A stretch of 64,000 nucleotides of DNA, taken from contig OY723243.1 of the NCBI GenBank assembly GCA_963210315.1, positions 682,001 to 746,000 of the forward strand, written 5' to 3'. The position numbers were made by a program, and so were the translations under genes. Numbering within the stretch: the stretch's first letter is position 1; each line of letters begins with the position of its first letter. The stretch comes from Rhynchopus euleeides (taxonomy: Eukaryota > Euglenozoa > Diplonemea > Diplonemida > Diplonemidae). The notes beneath the pieces are model-generated. The model searched no databases, was not told the origin of the DNA, and saw nothing but the letters and a program-made list of their open reading frames with translations. This document shows positions 44,553 through 54,239 of the stretch, piece after piece.

Positions 44553-45932
44553 CTACGCTTGACACCGCTCGTGACGCGGCACGACTGCACTGCCTCTGCC
44601 CCGCCTTCCCCGGCCCCTCTTCACAGGGCCCAACCGGCGGGACCCGTGGCGCGACGAAGCGTCCTCCCAGTCATCTGCCTGCAGTATCGCCCACCACAGG
44701 TCGTCATGCAGCTCGCTCTCGACCCACGCCTCACCCACGTAATCCGCAAAGGCGTAGGGAAACGTCTCAGCGATGCTCGCCCCTGTCGCTGACGGGATGT
44801 GGGGATCGGCCCCACGCTCCAGCAGCGTGTGGAATAACGGGCGAGCCACCGGGACGTGCCACAGCGCAGTCAGGCCCCCGGAATCCTTTGCGTTTAACGG
44901 ATAGCCCCAGCTCAGCAGGGTGTCCAGATCACACACCCTCATGTAAGGCGTGATGTAGGCATGCAGCACAGGGGCCCAGAAGGCAGGCGACAGGAGGCGG
45001 CGCCAGTGCAGTTCGCAAGTCACCCCCTCAAGGGGCTGTGCGGCGAAGGCAGCGATGTGCACCTTCCGCAGGCATTTCAGGTAGCGGAACAGGCGGCTGG
45101 GGGAGAGTGAATGCCAGGACAGGTTGCGGGAATTGTAGGGCAAGTAGTTCGGTGCCTGCAGGCCTGTAAAGCACTGCAGGTCGGGGGGTGACCCCGCCAG
45201 CAGCACCAGCCCCTCCGGGCTCGCGTGCTGCAGGATGGCCGTCGTGACGCGGGCGCCGGATGCAAGGCAGAGCTGCATCAGACTCTCGCTGGGCCTGCCA
45301 ACAAGGCCCCGCGAGACTCTGAAGAGGCCCAGTGCCGAGCGGAGGCCCACATCAGCCATAGCCGGCAGCAGGGTGCCGCAGGCAGTGGCGAGGCGTGCGA
45401 ATACTGCGGTGTGGCGGTGGTTTGCTGCGCCCTCCGCTGCCGCATGCAGGCTGTCCTGCGGGATGTCGTAGTGTTGGAGGATGTAATCGATGCAGTCTAC
45501 AGCATCACCGCAGGCGGCGTCCTGCAGGGCCCAGCCGATGCGGGCCTCGAGGTACCGTTCGAGGTAGCTGCCCGTCACAGCCAGCTCCAGCAGGCGCAGC
45601 ATGGGCAGCAGCTCCTGCGGCTCTGCTGTGGGGAAGGCTGCGCGGGAGAGCTCCAGTGACCCGTCGTGGATGTCAACGCCGTAGTCGCAGAGAAGGGTGT
45701 CGGCGGCTGTCTCCTCGAAGCTTGGGGAGGTCGCTTCGACGTGTGGCCCGCGCAGCGTGTCGGCGAGGGCGGCGGTGTCGTCGGAAAGCTTGTCGCCCTC
45801 GTGTGAGAGGTGGATGTACTTCCAGGCAAGGCCCCGGCCATGTGCCACGGCCCTCCGCAACTCCCCCACCGTCCCCACGTCTTCGCATGGCACAATCAGG
45901 TCCTCCCCATAGAGGCTGACGTGTATGTCCAT
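44553..45932 (-). CDS. ubiquitin-like domain plus ankyrin-like protein
   Basis: This is a 459-residue single exon from the ATG at 45932. The frame is open to 46250, but the upstream part is Pro-rich and looks untranslated. Residues 1 to about 66 look like a ubiquitin-like fold: a starting beta hairpin MDIHVSLYGEDLIVPCEDV, TVGELRRAVA helix, and KYIHLSHEGDKLSDDTAALADTL in place of the ubiquitin RLIFAGKQLEDG segment. The rest is helical with ankyrin-like pieces (QDAACGDAVDCIDYILQHYD; DSGGLTALWHVPVARPLFHT; LLERGADPHIPSATGASIAE). The C-terminus is a basic RGRGRRGRG tail. I infer a ubiquitin-pathway adaptor or scaffold. No exact family is recognised. Confidence 0.7.
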   Translation of the reverse strand: MDIHVSLYGEDLIVPCEDVGTVGELRRAVAHGRGLAWKYIHLSHEGDKLSDDTAALADTLRGPHVEATSPSFEETAADTLLCDYGVDIHDGSLELSRAAFPTAEPQELLPMLRLLELAVTGSYLERYLEARIGWALQDAACGDAVDCIDYILQHYDIPQDSLHAAAEGAANHRHTAVFARLATACGTLLPAMADVGLRSALGLFRVSRGLVGRPSESLMQLCLASGARVTTAILQHASPEGLVLLAGSPPDLQCFTGLQAPNYLPYNSRNLSWHSLSPSRLFRYLKCLRKVHIAAFAAQPLEGVTCELHWRRLLSPAFWAPVLHAYITPYMRVCDLDTLLSWGYPLNAKDSGGLTALWHVPVARPLFHTLLERGADPHIPSATGASIAETFPYAFADYVGEAWVESELHDDLWWAILQADDWEDASSRHGSRRLGPVKRGRGRRGRGSAVVPRHERCQA

Positions 45933-47493
45933 CGTGGGGTTGTGTGCTGCGGGTGGAGGGGGCTGGGAGGAGGGGGGTGTGATGGGCGAAGTGATGGTGT
46001 CGTCGCGAGCAGGCAGAGTGGGGGGTGCGGTGGGGAGGGGGAGTGGTGCGGGTGTGTTTGTTTTGTTGCGACATTCTTTTGAGTTGTGCAGGTGGGGGCG
46101 GGCGTGGCCCCGCAGACACCGTGTCTGCCGCCACACCCACGCACCCACCTTCTCTGGTGGTATCGATGTATCGAGATGCATGTGGCATGCACATGCGTGC
46201 GGTTGCGGGCCGGTACGAGGCACCGCAAAACAACAAAAGGGGGAAGCCACTTCGATCAGAGTGGCCAGACGGATCCATCAGCGATGGATGCACATAGCGT
46301 AAAATTGAAACGTGTGCAGGCAACGCAGTGCGCGCTCTCAGCTGTTGAGATGCAGCCGCACCCGCACCCAGCGTGCCTGCGTGTCTCTTTCCTTTTATCA
46401 ACCCTTCTTGATCCGCAACAAAGTTTGCTGTCGGCTGCTTGCCAACACGCGGGAGAGATGGGACAGTACGAACGCGCCCACCCGGCCAGGGGCAGCCAAC
46501 GCGACGCACCTGTATGTAAGAGACAGGCATGCCTGCGCAGACACAACCTCCCAGGGACTTCGGAATCAACTGCGGACATGTGTGCGACCCCGCGAGCGGG
46601 GGGCAACATGCCGCAGCTTGTCCATAGTATCCCAGGACGGTTGGGTTACTCCGCAGCGTGTGTTGTCCACCCAACACAACACAGAACAAGTGAAATAAGC
46701 AGCTGAGGACTGTCGGGGGGGGAGACACAGCAGGCACGAGCAGCCACAGCCAGAGAGGCAGGGGGGCGCGGATAGCGCGCAGGACAGTGGGGGCGTGGGG
46801 GAGAGAGAACGGGCATGCGTGCGTTCTGGTGATGTGGTGTGTGCAAGCGCAGGCCATCCCTTGCCTTTGTCTTCGCGATTGCAGGCCAGCACACAATCAG
46901 ACGCAGCAGTGCCCTGGTATCTCTTCTTCCCTTCCCACGGGGGCCCACCCGCGCAGTCGGGTTCCGGTTCCCTGCCAGACTGAGATGCTCGTCCCGTTCG
47001 TCCACCCCCGTGCAGTCCCACCCCGCCACACGCATGCACAGGCGCGTGCGTGTGGAGGGGTTCCGTCCCTGACACATCGGCACGGAACCAGCAGACAATA
47101 GAAATGATGGGGTGGGAATAAACTAAACCAGACAAATGAATCGCCCAACTGAATCGTGCTAGCTAAACTCCGGAAAGAAGTGTCTTTTTTCGTTGAACGC
47201 AGCCAAATATAAGGCCTAACCTGTTTTTGGCGCACGGGTGTAATGACAAAAGGGAAAAGTGCTAGCACGAACATGATGTTGGTCTTCTGGTTATGTCTGG
47301 TTTCTTAGAACACTTAACGTGTATGCAAGAAATGAAAGGCAAATAAAAGCAAAACGTCAACAGTGAAGGTGGAAAATCGTGGGAAAGGGGGAGGAAAATA
47401 AAGAGAGGCATGCGGTTGCCATGATTCTGTGCTCAAACCAAAGAATCTGCTGACGTGTGATTCAGCAAATGAGGAGGGCCAGAAGGGGAGCCC
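45933..47493. other. intergenic, no gene recognised
   Basis: This 1.5-kb spacer lies upstream of the ubiquitin-like gene and downstream of the tyrosinase stop codon. The short frames on both strands show no domain. Confidence 0.45.
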
Positions 47494-48912
47494 TCACAGC
47501 ACCTTGCACTGGTCGTACATGTCTGGCCTCGACGCCCCCACCATGCGCAGCCACTCGGGCGACGGTGCCGCGCGGCTCTCCCCCAGGAGCGAGCACTCGT
47601 ACAGCGCAAGCTCGCGCAGCAGCTCGCGCTTCGACAGCTGGGTCGACTCGGCCACCAGCTCGTCGTGCTTCGCCTGCACCAGCGGGTTGGAGAACCGGAC
47701 GCTCTGGATGCTGCCCGCGGCCGAGCCCGCCACTGCCGCTGTCCTCGCGTCGCGAGTCGTCCCCACAAACTTGCAGGTGTTGCTGCAGCTGTCGGCGCTG
47801 ACCCTGTTCCCGTCGTCGCACTGCTCCCCCGCGTCGCGCGTCCCGTCCCCACAGCACGTGCGGTACGGCGTCGCCTGCGGCTGCGCCCAGACCCACTCCA
47901 CCCCGCTGGCGCCCGTCTCCTCGTCCGTCCCGGCCAGCTGCGCCGCCAGGCTGTCCGGCCCGTATGTGTACGTCACCCCGTTGGGCAGCGCCGACAGGCT
48001 CCACATGTCACGCACCGTCACGGGCTCCGCCAGCCCAGGCAGCGCCGACCCATCCCTGTCGTAGGCGTACGGCATCGTCGCGTCCAGGTCGAACTCGCTG
48101 TCCGGGATGGACGACCACCAACGGCGCGACTCCGCCTCGTAGTGGATCCCCTCCTGCAGCGCCGACTTGTCCACCTTGTCGTGCTCGTGGTAGTCCTGCC
48201 ACAGCGCCCACAGGCGGTCCACGTTCGCGTGGTGCATGAAGAAGACCGGATCCGCGGGGGACTCCATGGTAGACATCTGGCCCCCGATGTAGATGTGCGG
48301 GGCGGCGTGCGGCGCACCCTCGACACGCACCGAGAAGGCGCGGAAGGTCCGGTGGCTGGTGATGATCTCCAGCAGCGCCGCCTCCCCCGTGAAGCCCTGC
48401 CCGGTCCTCTGGCGCGCCAGGCACGCCCCGTTGCGCAGCGTCCAGTTCGCCGCAATCCCGTTGTCGATGCACTGCCTCTGCCTCATCGGGTGGTTCACCA
48501 GGTTCCCGAAGGTGCGGTTCTTCAGCGGCGCCGACGCCGCCTGGCGCTCCTCGCTCCCCGCGTCACGCTCCCAGTCCCAGTACGGCACCGTCACGCACTC
48601 GAACCCGGGCAGGCTGCGCAGCATGTTCTCGTACTGCAGCACGTACTGACGGTGCCACGCCAGGAACGCAGACGTCTGGTGCGCGTACTGGTCCTGCATC
48701 AGGTGGGTCTCCACAATCCTCAGGTACGTTTCCCGGCGGTCCCGCACCAGCGTCTCCACTGCGTCTGCGTACAGCTGCCTCTCCGAGCACGTCAGGCTCG
48801 AGTACGCTTTCCGCACACGCGGCCCGCAGCCGTCGTTGGTATTATTCTGCTGTGCCACGCACAACGCGGCACACCCGCCCAGCAGCAGCAACGTCCGTGC
48901 CATGCCACACAT
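47494..48912 (-). CDS. secreted tyrosinase (type-3 copper) with C-terminal Cys-rich repeat
   Basis: This is a 472-residue single exon from the ATG at 48912 (a second ATG at 48903). A signal peptide covers residues 1-21 (ARTLLLLGGCAALCVAQ), so the protein is secreted or vesicular. The CuA site is H70, H78 and H87 (HLMQDQYAHQTSAFLAWHRQ). The CuB site is H202-X3-H206 plus the HH at 227-228 in DPVFFMHHANVDRLW. All copper ligands are present. PYWDWERDAG is the conserved segment between the sites. After the catalytic domain comes CGDGTRDAGEQCDDGNRVSA with further Cys at 376 and 380, a DUF4215-like repeat (354-380) more often seen in extracellular protist proteins. Expected reaction: oxidation of phenols or catechols. 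I infer a role in wall or cyst pigmentation or cross-linking. Confidence 0.92.
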   Translation of the reverse strand: MCGMARTLLLLGGCAALCVAQQNNTNDGCGPRVRKAYSSLTCSERQLYADAVETLVRDRRETYLRIVETHLMQDQYAHQTSAFLAWHRQYVLQYENMLRSLPGFECVTVPYWDWERDAGSEERQAASAPLKNRTFGNLVNHPMRQRQCIDNGIAANWTLRNGACLARQRTGQGFTGEAALLEIITSHRTFRAFSVRVEGAPHAAPHIYIGGQMSTMESPADPVFFMHHANVDRLWALWQDYHEHDKVDKSALQEGIHYEAESRRWWSSIPDSEFDLDATMPYAYDRDGSALPGLAEPVTVRDMWSLSALPNGVTYTYGPDSLAAQLAGTDEETGASGVEWVWAQPQATPYRTCCGDGTRDAGEQCDDGNRVSADSCSNTCKFVGTTRDARTAAVAGSAAGSIQSVRFSNPLVQAKHDELVAESTQLSKRELLRELALYECSLLGESRAAPSPEWLRMVGASRPDMYDQCKVL

Positions 48913-49290
48913 TGTGATAATTATGACAGGAGCAACAACACAAGAACTGCCAAGGGGGTCGGGTGGTGAAATGCGGCATGATGCAAACTGACTCGGCACT
49001 GGGACCACACCTGAGCCAGGCAAGACAAACAAAATTATCCAGTCTGAACTTCTCTTTCACAATGCACGGAGACGAAGCAAGTGTGGAAACACTGCCCAAC
49101 CTCAGTTATCTAATGCCTGACCATCCCCTGGGAGTCGGGCCACCGAAAGGGCCACCGCCCTCCTCACTGCCCGCCTCGAACCAGTCAATCCCCACGTACA
49201 CCTCGTCATCGGCCTTCGTGCCATGTCTGCCTGATGCCTCGCCGCCCTGCACTGCAACGAGAAGATGGGGGTGGGTGGTCAGAGGATGTA

Positions 49291-51471
49291 CTACTTGGAT
49301 GCACGGTTCTCGTCGGAGTTGTGGCCCAGCTCGTACAGTGTGGAGGGGGCGTCGCACGAGGCAGGCATCTGCAGCACCAGGGTGCTCGCCTGCAGCACAG
49401 CCTGCAACGCACCGACCAGCACGGCACCCTCACCGGGTGTGTACAGGAAACGCTGCCCCGCATTGCACGCTGTGCGCCACACCTGCAGGCCCGCCGCCAC
49501 ACCAGGCCCGGCAACTGTCACAAAGCGCTGGCTGCGTGTCCCAACGTCCCCGTGGTGCACCGCCCCACTCGCCAGACCCACCGTGAGGTGCTCGCACAGC
49601 GGCACACGCAGGGCACGCTGCACGAACCGCACAGCGTTCTCCGCGTGCACAGGCAGAGGCTGCACGAGGTTCCACCCCGTGAACAGGCGCTCCCCAAGCA
49701 GTGACACAAGCGTTCCACGGCTCTGCTGTAGCAGTGGCATGACTGCCTCCAGGCAGTCGCTGACTTGGCTTGCGCTGTTGATGTTCCTCACAGTGGGCAG
49801 TGACAGCACTCCGACTGTGGCGTGTGCTTCCGTCATGGTGGAGGCAGGGTTGTCGGAGTGCCGATAAGAGGAGCAAGATGAGTTCAGAGCGGAACTAGCA
49901 GCGGACGGGGTGTTAGGAGGCAGCAATTCTGACAGCGGTTCATGCCGCCTGGCTGCAAGGAGGGCAGGCCACACGTGCCGCACAGACAGTGCCTCGCGCA
50001 CACCTTTCAGCTCTGCCGCCACCTCGTCACCGGCCACAGCAGGCGCACACGCACCGCTCACCTGCGACCACACCGCACTCGGCACAGCCACCGCACCAGG
50101 CACACACGTGCTCTCCAGACGCGACGCCACGTTCACCGTGTGCCCGAAGTAGTCCACACGCCCCGTCAATGTGTTTATCTCCGTCATCACAGGGCCGTGG
50201 TTCACACCGACACGCACAGTCAGCCCACCCCACAGTCCCGTCCGCCTGCAGATCGGGACCTCCATCAGCGCGGCAGGCCACTCTGCAGCAAACAGTGCCT
50301 CCTGCACCGCCAGCCCAAAACACACACCCGCACACGGGCCCTCGAACGCAACCATGAAAGCGTCCCCGATCGTCTTCACCTCGTACCCGGAGAACCGGGA
50401 AACAGCTTCACGCATCACTGTGTTGTGTGTCTGGATCGCCTTCTGCATCGCCTCGGGTGCCGCCTCCCACACAGACGTTGACGCACGGATGTCTGTGAAC
50501 ACGAGTGTTGCCTCCCCAACCTCTGACCCGGGTGCGGCCACGGAGACAAAAGAGCAACATCTCTCGTCGTCACCTGACGCACGTTCGAACAAGGCTGCAG
50601 GCAGGTACGGGCGGTACAGCCTCAGGTTCTCCTCCAGACGTTGCAACGCAGCGTGCATCGAAGGTGGAAGACGCCCCTCCGCCGCCTCCAGCAGCTCCGC
50701 CACGGTGTCGACGTCGTAGCCCGCGAGCAGCTGTGCTGCTGCCTCCACAGTCTCGATGGTGTTTGCCATTGCCGCCTGCTCCTTCTCTACTTCCTCTGCA
50801 AATCCGCGTGTCGCGATGAAATCGACGAGAACCACCAGTCCCCGGAGAAGCGTGGCGTTCATGCAACTTGCTAAACCACCGCTGGGACACGGTGGATTTG
50901 AACAGGTCCTCTCAGCAATGAGCTCAGCACGATGCAATCTTGACGAGGTACCTGGCATGTCCAGAAGCCCGTATCGGAAATGCAAATCCAACTGGATCAG
51001 CGCACCCCACAGAAGGATGAACCCAATGAGGCAGATGGGAAACCGTCTGCCGAGCCGCATCACGAGTGCCAGGTCCAGCACCAAGATGAAAAGCGACCAC
51101 TCAGGTAAATTACCATTCGCCTGAGAATGCAACTGGAGGAGCGAAAGTGCGACAGTCCACAGGCCGGTGTACACCTTGACCATCTGTTTTGTGATGTTGA
51201 AACGACACAGACACTGCATGATGATGGCAGACATGCTGGTGAGCAGGATGATGTGGAACGCCATCAGGAGCCCCGTCCACCGATCCGAGGGCAGAATCAC
51301 GATCCGTAATACCGACACTGGCAGCACAGCCACAGCGACGATGAAGATCAACTGTCTGTCTCTGCGGTCCTTCCCCTTCAGCCAGCCGTCCATCGACACG
51401 AGGTCCTCGAACCACCCCATTGTGTGGAGTCGTAGGGTCGTGAGGCAATACAGGAGACAAACACGAAGCAC
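49291..51471 (-). CDS. membrane-bound class III adenylate cyclase with a second, degenerate cyclase domain
   Basis: This frame has 726 residues from 51471; the ATG at 51420 is an equally good start. Six hydrophobic segments lie between about 40 and 224 (roughly 41-61, 65-88, 98-114, 125-140, 144-164, 208-222). The catalytic domain begins at about 320 with EATLVFTDIRAST. Metal-binding Asp residues are D327 and D370 (KTIGDAFMV). Adenine-specifying residues are K366 and D440 (VDYFGHTVN). Transition-state residues are N447 and R451 (NVASRLE). The first domain therefore looks complete, and its specificity is for ATP. Residues 548-700 look like a second cyclase fold (ATVGVLSL; HLTVGLASGAVHHGDVG; FVTVAGPGVAAGLQV) that lacks both metal Asp residues, so it is probably a regulatory pseudodomain. 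It makes cAMP at a membrane. Confidence 0.9.
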   Translation of the reverse strand: MLRVCLLYCLTTLRLHTMGWFEDLVSMDGWLKGKDRRDRQLIFIVAVAVLPVSVLRIVILPSDRWTGLLMAFHIILLTSMSAIIMQCLCRFNITKQMVKVYTGLWTVALSLLQLHSQANGNLPEWSLFILVLDLALVMRLGRRFPICLIGFILLWGALIQLDLHFRYGLLDMPGTSSRLHRAELIAERTCSNPPCPSGGLASCMNATLLRGLVVLVDFIATRGFAEEVEKEQAAMANTIETVEAAAQLLAGYDVDTVAELLEAAEGRLPPSMHAALQRLEENLRLYRPYLPAALFERASGDDERCCSFVSVAAPGSEVGEATLVFTDIRASTSVWEAAPEAMQKAIQTHNTVMREAVSRFSGYEVKTIGDAFMVAFEGPCAGVCFGLAVQEALFAAEWPAALMEVPICRRTGLWGGLTVRVGVNHGPVMTEINTLTGRVDYFGHTVNVASRLESTCVPGAVAVPSAVWSQVSGACAPAVAGDEVAAELKGVREALSVRHVWPALLAARRHEPLSELLPPNTPSAASSALNSSCSSYRHSDNPASTMTEAHATVGVLSLPTVRNINSASQVSDCLEAVMPLLQQSRGTLVSLLGERLFTGWNLVQPLPVHAENAVRFVQRALRVPLCEHLTVGLASGAVHHGDVGTRSQRFVTVAGPGVAAGLQVWRTACNAGQRFLYTPGEGAVLVGALQAVLQASTLVLQMPASCDAPSTLYELGHNSDENRASK

Positions 51472-52079
51472 ACAATACGCCTTGGTAATAGATTTGCCTC
51501 GCCCAGAGGGGGGGGGGAAATGTGTATCTCACAGGGGCCTTCGCTGTGTCAAGCTGTGCCAGCTTGTCTCCTGTTCTGTGAAGGTAAGCTCACTTTTGCT
51601 GCACCTCTCTGAGCGACGCCCCCCACAAAGAAGACTTGAAGATGGGGACTGGGTGAGAATATAGGAAACGGCAACACGACTCACGCTGTGCGACCCTGAT
51701 GAGAGTGAGAGGAGTTCCAGCGATCCAGTGTTGCCCCAGGACCATGGCACTATCCCGCAACGGGAGGGGCTGAGGGGGCGCGGCACTCTACAGTTTCACT
51801 TTCTTGCGACACTCCTCTTCCTTCTCCGGTATTTGCCCCCGCCATGACAGCCAGGGTTGTGTAATGGGCCAGAGTCTGGCCTGAGCTTCGGCGCAGGGGG
51901 GAGGGGTGGCATGGCGGGAGATCTACAACCTCACCTGTTCTGCGGTAACAGCCAGGCGCCAGCAAGACCTCGAACACCACAATATTATGGCTGGAAAGAA
52001 TAACTCGGGGTGGGTTAGGTGATGGCCGTAGCAAAAAAAACAAACAAACTAGAAAGACTGATCCCCCCACCCCCCCCCC
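51472..52079. other. intergenic, no gene recognised
   Basis: This is the region upstream of the cyclase gene. It ends in a poly-C run directly at the left terminus of the transposon complex. Confidence 0.4.
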
Positions 52080-52101
52080 TAGGGGGGGTCATAAGCCCCC
52101 C

Positions 52102-52178
52102 TAAAAGCGCCCTATCACTTCACAGCTACAACCGCTCTGATGAATTTCCTTTTGTTTGTTGCGTTGACGCTTCTACAC
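52102..52178 (-). repeat. split direct repeat B2
   Basis: These 77 bp are identical to 52290-52366; the plus strand starts TAAAAGCGCCCTATCAC and ends GACGCTTCTACAC. This is the distal terminal repeat of the retrotransposon. Confidence 0.9.
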
Positions 52179-52289
52179 ACAAAACCCTGAACTGATCACA
52201 CCCTGAGCCTGATGAAGGGTGGGGTTAGTGTATAGAGCACGTTTGGTTGCAGCTGTGGTGGGGCGCTTTCCGCTCACACGAGTGTGCTT
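52179..52289 (-). repeat. split direct repeat A2
   Basis: These 111 bp match 56633-56744 with one mismatch near the end (GTGTGCTT versus GTGTCCTT). The copy lies between B1 and B2. Confidence 0.9.
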
Positions 52290-52366
52290 AAAAAGCGCCC
52301 TATCACTTCACAGCTACAACCGCTCTGATGAATTTCCTTTTGTTTGTTGCGTTGACGCTTCTACAC
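52290..52366 (-). repeat. split direct repeat B1
   Basis: This repeat immediately follows the reverse-transcriptase ORF in the transcribed direction and is identical to B2 (52102-52178). Confidence 0.9.
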
Positions 52367-52403
52367 CAGGACCCTCATCCGGAGGGACGTGTCCGTCTCG
52401 TTC

Positions 52404-54239
52404 TCAACGAGGCGGGCGCGCTGGTAAAAGTGTAGGTGGCATCGACACTGGTGGCAACTCCACGGGGTGTGTGGCCTGCGTCCCTCGCGTGTACGCGTCT
52501 GCGCGTTGGTCGTGGGTCGCAACCCAGTGTGGAATAAGTCGTATCTGCTGGCGGCGCGCTGTTGTGTATATCTCCTGCAGCAGGAGGTTGCCTCGGTAGT
52601 TGGCGCAGTGGCCCTTCCGGAGCGCGAACACCAGGCCGAGGTTGTCTATGTGGCAGGTTACGCTTGCCTCCCTCACACGCTGCATCATGCGCACCCCCTG
52701 CCACACTGCATACGCTTCCTTCAGGAAGATGTTCGTGTCCGCGTCGCTCCCTTCGAACGCCCCTTGGGACACTGACTCCCCTCCCGGCAGCACGAGCACC
52801 GCCGCCCACGCCGTGGATGACGCGTCTGTCCAGAGCTCAATGGTCGGTGGCGGGTTCTGCGGCGTATACCACTCGTTGTCCTCGATGAGGCGTGCCCGCG
52901 CCACTGTCTCCGCCTGCACCGACGGAGGTACTGCGACCCTGGAGTCCCATCGGGCGTTGTTTGAGTGCGTCTGCTTCGCGATGCGCCGCACGAAGGACAA
53001 CACGGCTGGCATGTAACACATCGGTGTCCGCATCACATACGACTGCCAGACGAAAGACCCGAATACTCTGAACGCCCTGCGTGGTGTCGTGTGGCCGTTG
53101 ACGACTTCCTTGTACTCTTCCCGTCCGAGGACTTTTTGCACCCAGGCTGTGTCCATGTGGAAACGGTGTCGCGTCAGGTCGAAGTGGATCCCGAACACTG
53201 TGAAGTCCTGCAGCGGCACGCCGTGTTGTGTGTCGTCGAAGTTCAGGGCGGCCCCCACCTTCTCGCAGCGGCTGATGAAGTCGGCGTACCTCGCCTGTGC
53301 CTCTGGTAGGGAGTCTCCGACAGCGATGAAGTTGTCAATCCAGACTATTCCGTGCTCTGGCGGGAGCAGCACGCGTGCGCTGCGGTTCGCGATTGCCGGG
53401 GAATGTGACCACCCCATGCACATGACAGTCAGGAAGGTCTTCACGAATGTCTTTCTCTCCCCGCCTAGGCGCACTTCGAAATAGCGTTGGATCTCCTTGT
53501 GTACGGGGAACTGGTAGAACCAGCTGCGTGCATCTGCCATCACCACCCAGCTCGCCGCGGCCACTCGCTGTGTCACCTCCGTGATGTCCTGCAAACGCAT
53601 GTCCGGTGGGCGTGTCATCAGTGCATTTAGCCGCCTTGCGTCGACGATGAAACGTTGGCCCCCAGACTTCTTGGACACGGTGAACGCTGGCAGCGTGAGG
53701 TACGGGTGTGCATCCGCCTCCGTCAGGACGCCATACTCAACCAAGGTGTCCAGGTGGTGCAACATGTGGCGTGATACCTTCCTCCCCGTTTTACGTAGTT
53801 CTTGGCGGGCCTCGGGAAGCAGTGCGTCAGCGAAAGCGGCTGGCTTGGTGATGAGGTCCAAGACCCCCGTCAGTTCACCCTCGCTGTCCAACCGTCGCAG
53901 TTCCTTGAGATTGAGGCGCGAGGTGCAGATCTCCGCGATGTAGTCCTCTTCCTCCGACAGCTCCGTCTTCGCGTTGGCTGGCCGTATCACCTTCCCCCCC
54001 GTGCACACACCCAAGTCCTCCCCGTAGAGGTCCTCGACACCCGGACCGTACGACTCTGCGCTATCCACCTCGCTCCACGCTTCCTCATCACTGGGTGGTG
54101 GGTCGGACGCGGCTTCGTCGGATGTGGCATCTTCGTAGTAGCGGCGCGCTGCGAACAGCCTCGTGGTCCCCGGGAAGTGGGTTGCTGTCAGGGGTTTTGG
54201 CTGTGTGCGCGTCGTCCCCCCTTGCTGTCGTTTTTTCTT
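52404..54239 (-). CDS. reverse transcriptase-RNase H of the YR retrotransposon
   Basis: This gives about 611 residues counted from just after the recombinase stop. The same frame is open upstream to 55007, overlapping the recombinase in the -1 frame. There is no ATG between the recombinase stop (54239-54241) and the RT domain, so expression by -1 ribosomal frameshifting is a plausible inference. The N-terminus is acidic. The RT fingers carry SKKSGGQRFIVDARRLNALM, motif A is VMADARSWFYQFPV, and motif C is VWIDNFIAV, where the usual second Asp is Asn (codon 53331-53333). The RNase H domain has LWTDASSTAW, FLKEAYAVW, CHIDNLGLVFAL and HWVATHDQRADAYTRG, with all four acids. This is the copying enzyme of the element. 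Confidence 0.88.
   Translation of the reverse strand, partial: KKKRQQGGTTRTQPKPLTATHFPGTTRLFAARRYYEDATSDEAASDPPPSDEEAWSEVDSAESYGPGVEDLYGEDLGVCTGGKVIRPANAKTELSEEEDYIAEICTSRLNLKELRRLDSEGELTGVLDLITKPAAFADALLPEARQELRKTGRKVSRHMLHHLDTLVEYGVLTEADAHPYLTLPAFTVSKKSGGQRFIVDARRLNALMTRPPDMRLQDITEVTQRVAAASWVVMADARSWFYQFPVHKEIQRYFEVRLGGERKTFVKTFLTVMCMGWSHSPAIANRSARVLLPPEHGIVWIDNFIAVGDSLPEAQARYADFISRCEKVGAALNFDDTQHGVPLQDFTVFGIHFDLTRHRFHMDTAWVQKVLGREEYKEVVNGHTTPRRAFRVFGSFVWQSYVMRTPMCYMPAVLSFVRRIAKQTHSNNARWDSRVAVPPSVQAETVARARLIEDNEWYTPQNPPPTIELWTDASSTAWAAVLVLPGGESVSQGAFEGSDADTNIFLKEAYAVWQGVRMMQRVREASVTCHIDNLGLVFALRKGHCANYRGNLLLQEIYTTARRQQIRLIPHWVATHDQRADAYTRGTQATHPVELPPVSMPPTLLPARPPR

Noticed and set aside
52130..52240. 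CTGATGA in the retrotransposon repeats as a hammerhead core
   Set aside because: There is no GAAA box with a pairing stem II nearby, unlike the repeats at 13823 and 14316.
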